Assembly (NCBI GenBank): GCA_963989385.1
Contig: OZ022498.1
Coordinates: 2,425,501-2,489,500, forward strand
Source: Ctena decussata
Taxonomy: Eukaryota; Mollusca; Bivalvia; Lucinida; Lucinidae
Direction: 5' to 3'
DNA: 64,000 bases
Numbering within the stretch: the stretch's first letter is position 1; every line of letters begins with the position of its first letter. Shown here one piece after another: positions 11,189-21,087 of the stretch. A program made the translations under genes and the position numbers. The notes under the pieces are model-generated. The model was given only the letters and a program-made list of their open reading frames with translations, was not told the origin of the DNA and ran no database searches.

Positions 11189-11292
11189 TGATTTTAGACG
11201 AGAGTTTTGAGATCTGTGTTCTGAGTTCATTATTCTGTTCCTCTATATCAGTTTTGTTCTCCTGTTCTATTTCTTCAAGAGCCTGCAGACGC
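11189..11292 (-). CDS. CCDC18: CCDC18 exon 8 (residues 419-453)
   Basis: Acceptor AATTGTAG and donor A|GTAAGT enclose 104 bp. The first G completes Arg. The encoded segment RRLQALEEIEQENKTDIEEQ, NNELRTQISKLSSKI is coiled coil. The exon ends after one base (A) of the next codon. Confidence 0.82.
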
Positions 11293-11568
11293 CTACAATT
11301 TTGTAGAACAAAGCTTATAATATCATACAGATTTCTCATTATCGCTTTTTAGTCCAAGTCTGGTAATTTTTTTAAACACAAATGGATTTTATATATGACT
11401 GGCATCGCAGAAGAAGGTTTGAGCTGACCTCCATTGAGGACGGTAAAATAAAAATGGCAGGGTTGCTTCCCAAAAAATGTACCCAATAACCTTAAGACAA
11501 AACAAATTTATCCACGCTCACAGGTGTAGATTCTGTTCTTATAAATAAATGTAGTACTGTGGACTATA

Positions 11569-11806
11569 TGAGTCGCGACACTAGAAAACCAACAAAGTGA
11601 TTGTGCGCCCAGCGCAGACTCAGATCAGCCTGGGCATCCGCCCAGTCTGATCAGAGTCTTTGCTGTCTGCAAGAAGGTAGCTTAGACCCTAGGCTACCCT
11701 TTAAGCACTTCAGGAAGAGTCTGATCAGACTGAACGGATGCCCAGATTGATCTGAGTCTGCACTGGGCGCTCAACCACTTTGTTGGTTTTGTCGTGTCGC
11801 GGCTCA
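11569..11806. mobile_element. TGAGCCGCGACACGAC palindromic MITE, copy c
   Basis: TGAGTCGCGACACTAGAAAA at the left and TTTTGTCGTGTCGCGGCTCA at the right, flanked by TA (11567-11568, 11807-11808), which supports a TA target duplication for the family. Confidence 0.8.
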
Positions 11807-12025
11807 TATATAGTTGTCATGGTAGAAGATTAAGCAAGATGCTGCAACAACCCTCATACAAAACTATTACTTCATGAAGTCCGCTAAAAAATAACAAGTA
11901 CTATCAAACATTATTTATAAGGCCAAAACGTACAAATCTGTATTAGAATTCATTGAAACCAGATTAAATTTTTTTAGTGCATTTTTCGTTTGCAAATAAG
12001 CATGTGGCACTGACAGATTACTTAC

Positions 12026-12147
12026 CTGACTTCTTCCTGCTGACCTTTGACCTTACTCTGGTACCATGACAACCTCTCAATTAGCTCCTCCCTTTCTCTA
12101 TTTGCTATAGACAAACTGTCCCGCAGATGGTCCTCTTTACTTTCAGA
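12026..12147 (-). CDS. CCDC18: CCDC18 exon 7 (residues 379-418)
   Basis: Acceptor CTATTCCAG and donor AG|GTAAGT enclose 122 bp: 40 codons plus the AG of a split Arg. The product SESKEDHLRDSLSIANRERE, ELIERLSWYQSKVKGQQEEV is coiled coil and colinear with the family. No in-frame stops; phases match on both sides. Confidence 0.82.
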
Positions 12148-12464
12148 CTGGAATAGAGCATCAGAAGCTATGTTAAGGAAAGCAACTACAGCAGAGCTTC
12201 ATTACAGTGCTATACTCATTATAATATTATTTTGGATATAATACTATTCATGTTCCTTTGAGATTAAACTACTGTGGAATGTTTGACAAATGAGCATTTA
12301 AGGTGTTCATGTATAGGTACACCTCCATGTTTTTCTGACATTTTTTCAAAGGGGAATAACTTTTTCATGACTCCCTGTTTGCTTCTCAGGGCAACTAAAC
12401 CCTTTCCAAAAGGAATGTACTTTTACCGTTTTTCATCTAAAGCACTGAATATGGTTCTAATAGA

Positions 12465-13516
12465 ACAAGAGCTGTTGCCTGACAGCATAGCTCGCCTGAA
12501 TAGGTGCTTGCCCATCACACAGTCGCTATTGTAGTGTGGACGGCTATGCATAAAATCCAGGCAAGCATGTCCATAATGACAACACATTTATAAACAAAAG
12601 CTATCTCAGAAATAAGTTTAAAATGAAATTAAAATAAAAAAATCCACATGAAATTTCAAAGTCCATGAGCTTGAGCTCAAAGAAAGAACTAAGGGGTGGG
12701 GGTAGGAGGGTGGGGTTGGGGGGGCGGGGGGGCTAGGATGTATCAAAACTTTGAACCATTATCTAACATCAGTCCAAGTACATGTATTATTAGTATCAAC
12801 TGAGTCCATCGTGGCACTGTGAAATTATGTCTTCATAAATATAGAACTTTAACCAAAATCTTTAAGACAAAATTCAAAGTCGATGACCTTGACTTCAAGG
12901 TCATCAGGTGGGGTAAGTATATAGTGTTTTGTAAAATCTCAAAAAATTGTCTAACATCAGTTCAAGTGTAAACTAAATCTCTGCGAAGCATAATGAATCA
13001 GTATGCAATTAGAAAACTTTAATAAAGACCAAATTTCTTAAGTCCCTGACCTTGACATCAAGGTCACTGAGCGGGGTTGGGGCAGTACTCTGTAAAACTT
13101 TGGACTAATATCTAGGTACAGTGCAAATATAAAATGAATTCATTTATGGGTTCAGGAGATATGTGTCTTTAAATATCTAACTACAATGCAAGTATCATAG
13201 GAATCCATCAATGGGTTAAGGAGATATTGGGCTTTATAAAACTTTAACCAAAACATCCAATACAAAAACACTTCCAATTTTCTAAGTCCATGACCTTGAC
13301 ATCAAGGTCATGGAGTGGGGTGGGGGTGGCACCCTGTCAAACCTTGGACCAATATCTAACTACAGTGCAAGTATCAAATGAATCCATCCATGGGTTAAGG
13401 AGATATAGGTCTTTAAAAAACTTTAACCAAAACATCCAATCCGGACGCTGACGCGGACGCCGACACCAGGGTGACAACAATAGCTCTTCCTGAACTTTCA
13501 TTCAGGCAAGCTAAAA
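12465..13516. mobile_element. AGAGCTGTTGCCTGA / TCAGGCAAGCT repeat with internal minisatellite
   Basis: Ends AAGAGCTGTTGCCTGACAGC and AACTTTCATTCAGGCAAGCT, near-terminal GACGC-rich block (13442-13466). Inside are four diverged repeats of roughly 150-200 bp, each with 'CCTTGACATCAAGGTCA', a G-rich stretch and 'AATGAATCCATC.ATGGGTTAAGG'. Fragments of the same element are near 510-600 and 63478-63640. Confidence 0.6.
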
Positions 13517-13594
13517 ACACAACATGTGGTTTTGATGAAGAAACTAACAGAGATGATCAAACATATCCATCTGGAGCTCTTTATAAACTAATAA

Positions 13595-13818
13595 CTAAGC
13601 CGTAACACAACAAAACCAACTAAGTGGCATGTGCCCCCAGGGATCTCAGATCAGCCTGGGCATCTGCCCAGTCTGATAAGTCTTAGCTGTGCGTGTAAAG
13701 AGTAGCAAGGGTCTAAGCTAGCTCCATGTGCACAGCAAAAACTCAATGCCCAGGCTGATCTGAGTTTTCACTAGATGCACATGACACTTTCTTTGTTGGT
13801 TTTGTCATGTGGCAGTCA
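13595..13818. mobile_element. TGAGCCGCGACACGAC palindromic MITE, copy d (abuts exon 6 donor)
   Basis: Diverged copy from CTAAGCCGTAACACAACAAA to TTTTGTCATGTGGCAGTCA. Its right terminus is about five bases from exon 6 (13824), so it supplies the donor-proximal intron sequence. Confidence 0.7.
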
Positions 13819-13823
13819 AATAC

Positions 13824-13920
13824 CTGTTTTAGCCTGTCTTTAGTCTTCTTCTGGAAATCTTCAAGAGTATCCTGAGCTTCAAGAAAATTTTGTAATGCTT
13901 CATCTCTCTGGGACTCTAAT
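13824..13920 (-). CDS. CCDC18: CCDC18 exon 6 (residues 346-378)
   Basis: 97 bp between acceptor TGTTTCAG and donor AAACAG|GTATTT. The A at its start completes the split Gly codon, and the exon ends in phase 0. It encodes LESQRDEALQNFLEAQDTLE and DFQKKTKDRLKQ. The vertebrate protein has the same QRNEAL-type motif. The donor is immediately followed by the terminus of a palindromic MITE (13595-13818), so only the first few intron bases precede the repeat. Confidence 0.85.
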
Positions 13921-14198
13921 CTGAAACACAAAATACCTCTAGATGTTCAAATGTTCATTAAAGCTTAGTTTTAAGATATTTTCACTTTTAAGCCTTCATT
14001 CATTCTTATTCTAGACAATATTAGGGCAGTACATTGTTTAAAAGTGGTGATGGGTGGGTGTGATATTTCAATACAACTGGATGGATGATATACAAACTTA
14101 AGTTCTTTTCAACAGTATTTAAGTCATATCAGGTCAATAGGAGGATGATAATGAAAGGCTGTGTGCAATGGAATCCTGCCTCCCCCGGCTCCTTTCAC

Positions 14199-14262
14199 TT
14201 CACAATCTGACAGAATAACATTGTTTTGACATGCCTCATTATACCTATCTTCAAAATTCCAC
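14199..14262 (-). pseudogene. Decayed partial copy of CCDC18 exon 5
   Basis: Read on the minus strand, this intronic stretch encodes FEDRYNEACQNNVILSDCEV, which aligns residue for residue with exon 5's AEERYEACQKEVVQSDRKL. The DNA matches too (GCCTC, TCTTCA and TCTGAC stretches shared). It lacks a clear acceptor and donor and runs directly into a SINE-like tail at 14140-14175. It reads as a relic of an exon duplication. Confidence 0.6.
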
Positions 14263-14329
14263 CACACCCAACCCCACCCCCCTAACCCCGACTCCAACAT
14301 AAAACACACACTCAGAGCTCCATATTAGA

Positions 14330-14540
14330 AGGGGTTACAGGGTAATTCCAAGATAATTTTTCTTATTTCTCAATGACTCAATGAAAATTTCTCAAAGACT
14401 CCATGAAAATGTATGTTGTGACCACTCATAAGACCCGTCTCAACGAGACAGTTCTAATGAGAGTCACAACATATGGTTTTAATGTAAAATAGGAAAATTC
14501 TCTCAAAATTATCCCTGTTACTCCTTATTATCTGCAGCTC
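14330..14540. mobile_element. GAGCTC-ended palindromic repeat, copy 1
   Basis: Inverted arms: CTCCATATTAGAAGGGGTTA and the opposing TACTCCTTATTATCTGCAGCTC, with the inner pair ATGTTGTGACCACTCAT / ATGAGAGTCACAACAT. Further copies lie at 56692-56830, 57061-57285, 59640-59892 and 60100-60284. Confidence 0.6.
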
Positions 14541-14597
14541 TGTGACACCCTCCCCATTCCTCATTTCACGCTTTGACATTATTGCCAACAATTTTAC

Positions 14598-14726
14598 CCT
14601 TTCCTAACTTTTCGTTCCTCTTTGAGTTCACTCCTCATTTCATCAATCTCTTGCTGGAATTCTTTCAGTTTACGGTCTGACTGTACAACCTCCTTTTGGC
14701 ACGCCTCGTATCTTTCTTCAGCATCC
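14598..14726 (-). CDS. CCDC18: CCDC18 exon 5 (residues 303-345)
   Basis: Acceptor GTATTTAG and donor GG|GTAAAA enclose 129 bp. The first G completes Arg with exon 4's AG; the last GG is completed by exon 6's A to give Gly. It encodes DAEERYEACQKEVVQSDRKL followed by KEFQQEIDEMRSELKEERK, a coiled-coil segment. A decayed second copy of part of this exon lies in the next intron at 14199-14262. Confidence 0.85.
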
Positions 14727-14819
14727 CTAAATACAGGAAAAAATTTTATTGTGCACTTTATTGATGGATGGCTGAATGGATAGATGGATGGACAACTTGC
14801 GATTTTACATCCTTTTTGA

Positions 14820-14990
14820 CAGTACTTCATAGGAGGAGGATGGGTGGGTGATAATGAAAGGCTGTGTGCAATGATACCCTGTTTATAATTGAAAAGATTC
14901 CTACTGCCTCTGGGGGGCTTGAACCAAAGACTGCTAGATCAGCAGACCAGCGCTTAATCTACTGAACTACTGGGTCTCCACACTTTATTG
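14820..14990 (-). repeat. tRNA-derived SINE
   Basis: Minus strand reads GGAGACCCAGTAGTTCAGTA then GATTAAGCGC (A-box region) and CTTTGGTTCAAGCCCCCCAG (B-box GGTTCAAGCC), followed by a body ending CATTGCACACAGCCTTTCAT. The same body end recurs at 14140-14175. The clover-leaf is degenerate, so this is not called as a tRNA gene. Confidence 0.6.
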
Positions 14991-15192
14991 ATGTGTAGAT
15001 AACAGCAAACCATTCTTTTCTTTCTGTAAACTTTTCAGGCTGAACTTTTTTATGTCGCTGTTTTCACAAACATGGGTGGCATGCAAAAATAATTGATTTA
15101 CAGTATCTTGTCAGTATTCCTGTATTATACTTGTTGCATGAATGCAGTCTACCGTCTACCTGGGAACAGCAGTCCAACATTTAAGATATACA

Positions 15193-15432
15193 ACTAAGCC
15201 ACCACATGACAAAACCAACAAAGTGGCATGTGTGCCCAGCAAAGACTCAGATCAGTGTGGTCAGCTGCCCAGTCTGATCAGAGTCTTTGCTGTACTTTTA
15301 AAGGGTAGCTGAGACTCTAAGCTAGCTCCATGCCGAAAGCAAAGTATGATCAGACTGGGTGCATGCCCAGGCTGAGCTGAGTCTTTGCTGGGTGCACATG
15401 CCACTTTGTTGGTTTTGTCCTGTTGCGGCTCA
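15193..15432. mobile_element. TGAGCCGCGACACGAC palindromic MITE, copy e
   Basis: From CTAAGCCACCACATGACAAA to TTTTGTCCTGTTGCGGCTCA, with both inner GATCAG blocks preserved. CCDC18 intron 4. Confidence 0.75.
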
Positions 15433-15596
15433 TATGTAATATGAAAAAGCCTGTACCAAATTTATCGTGACAGATGCATATTTCTGGATTAAATTTTTTC
15501 AGTGTTGCTTAACAAGGAAAGCTGCAAAAACTAGATGATCGACACACGTTGACTGACTCTTGTCTACTTTTCTTTGCTTTCCAGGTTTACCTAATC

Positions 15597-15783
15597 ATGT
15601 GCGCCCAGCGAACACTCAGATCAGCCTGGGCATCCTTGCTGTCCGCATGGAGCTAGCTTAGACCCTTAGCAACCTTTTAAGTGCACAGCTATGACTCTGA
15701 TCAAACTGGGCCGATCTACAGGCTGATCTGAGTTTTAACTGGGAGCACATGCCACTTTGCTGGTTTTGTCGTGATGCAGTTCA
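15597..15783. mobile_element. TGAGCCGCGACACGAC palindromic MITE, copy f (left end missing)
   Basis: Starts inside the family consensus (GTGCGCCCAGCGAACACTCA) and ends GGTTTTGTCGTGATGCAGTT. The left TIR is absent. Confidence 0.65.
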
Positions 15784-15905
15784 AATTTTGTTTTCTATAT
15801 ATAAGTGACTTTTTATGATTTCCCAGAACAGATTGAAAATGTTGGTTTATTGTGATTATTATGCCACACTATGACCCAAAATAAAATTGATTCTATTCTA
15901 TTTAC

Positions 15906-16015
15906 CTCAAAGCTTTATCTTGAGATTCCGTCTCTGCTTGTAGACCCAATATTTTATCCTCTAGGTCAGGAAATGATTGTCTGTACTCATCCAGTTCTTG
16001 GCTTAACTCCCTCAC
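15906..16015 (-). CDS. CCDC18: CCDC18 exon 4 (residues 267-302)
   Basis: Acceptor TTATACAG and donor AG|GTAAAT enclose 110 bp in phase 0, ending with two bases of an Arg codon. The product is VRELSQELDEYRQSFPDLED, KILGLQAETESQDKAL: heptad-rich and colinear with the vertebrate rod (the LEDKILGLQAE / SQDKAL segment). It was too short to stand out as an independent open frame; it was found by extending the neighbouring exons in phase. Confidence 0.85.
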
Positions 16016-16309
16016 CTGTATAAAATGTGGTATTATTATTAATTATTTGATTGAGAAAAGTTTTCTTTATGAATTTGGCATACTGGAATACCTATCATAC
16101 CATTGAACCTATCCTGCTTGTGAACCACCCCAAATTATTAAAGCCTAAAAATTTCAAATATGCGGTCTGATCAAGGTCTACATTGTTTGCTGTTCCATCT
16201 GCATCTTTTGGACAGATTACTGCATTGTATGAAAAACAGTTCTAGTTTTAGAACAATTACAGTCATTATTTAGCTGTCCCAATTTTTAAAAAAATTTTAT
16301 GGAACAAAC

Positions 16310-16672
16310 CTTTGCTCTTGAAGCCTGAAGTTCAAATGATGTTTTCTCAACTTCATTCATCAATTTCTGATTCTGTATCAGCACTTTCTTATTGGCTTCT
16401 TTCAGAAACCTAACCTGACCTCGCAGATCTTGCCGGTCATCTTCAAAGTCTAGTTCCCGCTGTAACCTGCGATCTCTAGGCTGGTCAGCATCCCTGGGGT
16501 CATGACGATCTTCATACATGTCTGGCTCACTTTGGATCCTATGATCTCTCTGACCTGCTCTGTGTCTTGGATCTTTGTATGCATTGTTGTTTTGGTAGAG
16601 TCTTTCTTCTTCTTCTTCTTCTTCAGACTGCTGTTCTGCCGTCTCTAGCACACCAGCAAGACGACTTCTAGC
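16310..16672 (-). CDS. CCDC18: CCDC18 exon 3 (residues 146-266)
   Basis: This exon is 363 bp, phase 0 at both ends, with acceptor ATTACAG and donor AAG|GTTTGT. It encodes a short hydrophobic helix (ARSRLAGVLETAEQQ), a run of seven Glu, a low-complexity Asp/Arg/Pro-rich segment of about 60 residues (DPRHR, DRHDPRD, QPRDRR and similar), and then the start of the rod, LRGQVRFLKEANKKVLIQNQ followed by KLMNEVEKTSFELQASRAK. The last block is the clearest family match to vertebrate CCDC18. The charged D/R linker is longer than I would expect for the family. Confidence 0.88.
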
Positions 16673-17185
16673 CTGTAATGATTGGAGGTCCAGATAATGC
16701 TGGGTTTTTACAATACTGAGATAGATACAGAATTGTGCTTAAGAATTGGGACACCTTAAATAATTAATTTTTTATTTGGAACAAACAGAAAATTAATTAT
16801 TACAGGTGTCCCAAAATAGTAATATCAATTCATAGTGCTTAAAAAACACTGTGACCTGTTATGAGAATTGTGCAAATATCTTTGATGACGGTACATTACA
16901 ATTCTTACATGTTCACAGAGAAAAATCAATATTGATAATTGAAGCCACGATTTTGTACTGGTGTAATGAAAAGAAGCAGGCAAATAAACAACTGATGCAA
17001 CATGTAAATTTTTGTTAAAATTGATGCGGCAAGCTGCACTATGGTTAATATATCAGTGTGTTGAAAGCCCCACTCTTAGCTACTACCATGTGATGCTCCT
17101 CAAAGAATTTCATGATGCAAGTGAGATTAACCACAGGCTGTGAAGCACTTTAAAATGTCACAAATTGGAATATTCATGTCATTTC

Positions 17186-17188
<3 letters not shown>

Positions 17189-17216
<28 letters not shown>

Positions 17217-17230
17217 AAAAAAAAAGAAGA
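17189..17230. repeat. A-rich simple repeat
   Basis: A19 followed by AAGA/AAAG runs. Confidence 0.8.
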
Positions 17231-17770
17231 TAATATTGTACAATATTGGAATTGTACCTTTTGGAAGACAAGATTTCGAAGTGTTTCTGAGCTAGAACTT
17301 CCAGCTTCTGTAGTTTAATGGTGCTACTGCCAGAACAGGCTTAGTATTTTAACAAGCCTTTCTACTACCCTGGTTACTATTGTTATGCCTGCTGTGTAAC
17401 TCAGGGACAAGCAAAGTGATAACGGTCATTGACTGATCACTGAGTTTAGTGTTTAATGGTAATATATTGTACAATGTTAGAATTGTACCCTTTGGATGAC
17501 AAGATTTAGCAATGTTTTCAAGCTAGAACTTTCAGCTTCTGTGGTTTAACCGTGCTATTGCCGGATCAGGCTTGGCACTTTAACAAGCCTTTCTACTACC
17601 CTGGTTACTATTGTTATGCCTGCTGTGCAACTACTATCTTATAAGCCAGCAACCAGCATTGTGTACAGGTTGCTGTGTAATTTTTCTAAACATTTAACTC
17701 ATGGCGGTTAGGCATATACCCAGGGACAAGCAACGGTCATTGACTGATCACTGAGTTTAGTGTTTAATGT
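17231..17770. repeat. Tandem direct duplication, about 230-bp unit
   Basis: 17240-17458 and 17465-17765 share blocks in order: TTGTACAAT.TT.GAATTGTACC, AGCTAGAACTT.CAGCTTCTG, 'TTTCTACTACCCTGGTTACT' and 'GGTCATTGACTGATCACTGA'. The second unit has about 90 extra bases at 17632-17722. CCDC18 intron 2. Confidence 0.75.
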
Positions 17771-18291
17771 AGCATTATATTTATAAATGAGTGTGTGTAG
17801 AGATTAACAATCAACTTCACCTGTCAGCACATACAGGTATAGGACATAATGGCATTGCAACATACCTGAGAAATGGGCTGGGTAAACATATTTTGTTATA
17901 AGGCAGAAGGGCACTTTTCACATGCTTTTAGGGGCAGGAGTGCTGGCCAAAAAAAGGGCAGAGCGGGTCAACATGCCATTCCACATTACTTTAATTAGGG
18001 AAAAGACTGAAAGAAATTGGACCGCAAGGTGTTTTTTGTGGATGTCTCCCTAATTAACAAAATCTTACTAAGAATGCAGCAGGTCTCACAGAATGCCGTC
18101 TAGAGCTTACCCTAATGTGCATAAATATTGGGACACCTAAACCATTAATTTCCATTTGGGACAAATGGAAAATTTATGGCTTTAGGTGCCCCAATACTTA
18201 CGCAAGTTAGGGTATGATGTGTACATAGTAACATATATGCCTACATGTATTTTGTATTCAATATGGAATGATTAATGTTGCAAATGTGTAC

Positions 18292-18472
18292 CTGAGGTCT
18301 GTTGGGTGTACTACTGGGTGGCTGGACTCTCTCAAACCCAGCATAAGAAGAGTCTGGTAGAGTTGCTACACCAGCTGACTGTAGACTTTCTCTGTCATCT
18401 TCTCGATCTTCTAATCTCAAACCACCACGATAGTTCTCAGACGATGTCACTGATATTACATCATCCAGATCA
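18292..18472 (-). CDS. CCDC18: CCDC18 exon 2 (residues 85-145)
   Basis: Acceptor ...TTTTCTTTTCTAG and donor CAG|GTACAC border 181 bp. The exon begins with the T that completes the split Asp codon and ends in phase 0. It encodes a polar, Ser/Asp/Glu-rich linker (SDLDDVISVTSSENYRGGL, then a run of RLEDREDDRES) with no predicted coiled coil. It reads as the flexible stretch between the first helix and the main rod. Phase agreement with exons 1 and 3 is the main support. Confidence 0.8.
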
Positions 18473-18890
18473 CTAGAAAAGAAAAAAAAGTTCAACAAAT
18501 CTGGTCCCTCTCTGTCATTTGATACTCTCTTAGAGGTCCAGATAAAGTGGGGTTTGGGAATGTCTGGCTTCATAAGGCAGTTCTAAAGAGATATCAAAAC
18601 CTACCATATTTGTTTGGTTACACATTTTCCGTCTGCCCCCTCTCCACTTCCCATTCCCCTCCAAACTGACCCCAAATACCTATATCAGTTTTGTATTATT
18701 CTGCTGTAAGATGGATTTTCTCTGCTTCCAAAACTCCCAAAAATCTAGATCCATCTCATAAGATGAAGCTAGAATTTTGGATTGTTTTTGACGGAAACCC
18801 CCATCTTATAAATGAATAAATATAAATTTGGTACAGAATGAGCAGAAATTTTCTCAAAACTATATTACCAAGAGAACCGTGACGGCTTAA

Positions 18891-19752
18891 GGTGGTGATT
18901 TATGGTAAATGTAAAAATCTGCATAAAACCATAAAAAAGTAACGTATCTCCCTGGAAGTTAGCAAACTTCTTATCTTTGTTGTTCTTTACAGTTTAGAAT
19001 ACAAAATAGGCGTACATGCTGCATAAAAAAAGTGTTTTTATAAGGAAAGATCAAAGGGTAATTTCCTGCGAATAAATCTGAAAAAATAATATGGTTATTG
19101 AAAATTTACGTAATGCTGAAGGTGCATTATTGCATAATGAAGAGCGTCCTAGCAATTATTTATTCCAACTCTTTCTCAAATTGTAATATAGACCAGATGA
19201 AAACGGTAGCTTTTTCTCAAATGTTCAACATGTACAAAGTAAATGTACACTGGACGCATTTATTAAATATAGGGTAGGCAAGCATACCTATGTTAACACC
19301 TACAATATAAATAATACATTACTGACATGATCAGTGGTGTGTAGATGAAATTGATCAACCTTGTTAAAATAGTATCACCTGTCTCACCTGTGTGTTTTGA
19401 CAAAAAAAATTGGACACAGACTGCATCTTTTTTCATCTGCTCAGCCTGATAATGTGTGAAAGAGTTTGAAAAAATAATTGCTAGGACGCTCTCCATTATG
19501 CAACAAGGTACTCATAGCACTACGTATATTTTCAATAATGATATTATTTTTTCAGATTTATTCGCACAAAATTACCCTTTGATCTTTCATTATAAAAACA
19601 CTTTTTAACATTAACAAATGCTGCATTTTGGGATTCTAAATTATGAGAAACAACATAAAGAGGGCATCTGCTAAGTTTTGGAAAGATCAGTGTTATTTTG
19701 AGTATTTTATGCAAATTTTTGTCTTTGTCCCAAATCAGTGATTATCACCACC
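18891..19752. mobile_element. Long-TIR element with TTAA target duplication
   Basis: Begins GGTGGTGATTTATGG and ends ATTATCACCACC, flanked by TTAA at 18887-18890 and 19753-19756. Arms of roughly 250-300 bp are inverted (AAGATCAAAGGGTAATTT facing AAATTACCCTTTGATCTT). TTAA duplication is typical of piggyBac and Kolobok superfamilies; no transposase frame, so non-autonomous. Confidence 0.7.
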
Positions 19753-19879
19753 TTAAAGTGCTGAAAGGAGCCTTTATGCACTGAATTTTCTGAAAGTTTT
19801 TCATTATCTGCACCCAGAGAAAATACTTCTCTTCATTTTTATATTTTTGAAAAATTATACAGGTTGTATTTTTTCTTAA

Positions 19880-21087
19880 GGGACCGACCATTTGATATTC
19901 TGGGGGGGGCCTGGTATTCTTGATGGAGACACGACATTTTATTTCACTGGCCTCTGGAAACAATTTCTTTTTTTTTCACCTTGTGGGAGCTAAATTATTT
20001 TTTTTACAAACTAACTCAAACAGGTTATTTTTTTTTGTTTTAATTTTATAGCTGAACTATCAGATCCGTGTTTACTTGACCTTAATATCCTTTTATTTTA
20101 CCCACATCAGTATTTTTTTCACCTTTTTTTCTCATAAAAAGAACATGGTGCTGTCATTAACCAGGCCAAGGGCATGGCTTAGCTTGCTTTTGCAAACCAG
20201 TGCCTGGAGCATGTTACTCTTTTCATCTAAGGTACAGATATAAACATCCCTGTATGAGTTTGGCAAAAAATTAGGCCTTAAATTAGGGATATTTTGGCCA
20301 AAATTTAGGGCTATTTTGGCAAAGTTGTAGGGCTAACATTAGGAATTTTATTTTTTTTTCTATCCCAATATATGCCCAAACATGCTTTATTCGTACTTTA
20401 GAAAGTTTGATAAATACTTACTGATAGAGTCACATTATGCATGAATGGCAATTAATAAAATGGCTGAAAGTTATGCGCTAAGAAGTTATCAAAGGGGGGG
20501 GTCTGGGGGGCAACGCCCCCCAGAAGCTAAAACAATTTCCCAATTTCAATGGCAATTTTAAGACTGGAAACAATAGAGAAAAACTAGGAATGATGACAAA
20601 AATAAGGGTTTTTATATTAGGACTTTTGCCTTTTAGAGTGTTTATTTTGCCATAATGGTTTTGTCTCCCATAAGCTAGTGACTCTTTTAGTGGAAACATT
20701 TACTTAGTAATGTGGCAGATCAATAATACATGTATATGAATGTTGTATAGGATGTTTTTGTAAATGTATGCACATGCGTGCCCGCTGGTGTAAACCAATT
20801 GTAGATAATTTTAAAATATTACTATAAATATGGGGGTCTGGGGGCGCAGCCCCCCAGAAGCCAAAGACATTATAAAAACTCAATTCCAATGGAATTATCT
20901 GCAGACAATATTTTTTTTTTTTTAATTTTGGGTGGAGACAGGTTATTTTTTTCTCTTACTTTTGAGGCCAGATTATTTTTTTGAACCCCCTTATGAGCCA
21001 GGTTATTTTTTTCTTGCATATCCAAAAACAGGAAATTTTTTTGATAAATATACCAGGCCCCCCCCAGAATATCAAATGGTTGGTCCC
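19880..21087 (-). mobile_element. Harbinger-like non-autonomous element, copy 1
   Basis: Terminal inverted repeats GGGACCGACCATTTGATATT and AATATCAAATGGTTGGTCCC, flanked by TAA on both sides (19877-19879, 21088-21090); a 3-bp TWA duplication is the PIF/Harbinger signature. Two internal G-rich palindromes (TCTGGGGGGCAACGCCCCCC at about 20503, TCTGGGGGCGCAGCCCCC at about 20827). Open frames are short and not transposase-like. Near-identical to 26633-27848 in opposite orientation. Confidence 0.75.

Noticed and set aside
20478..20889. Frames of 73 and 61 codons also present at 26831-27242
   Set aside because: Identical because the two Harbinger-like copies are near-identical; no transposase or other domain features.
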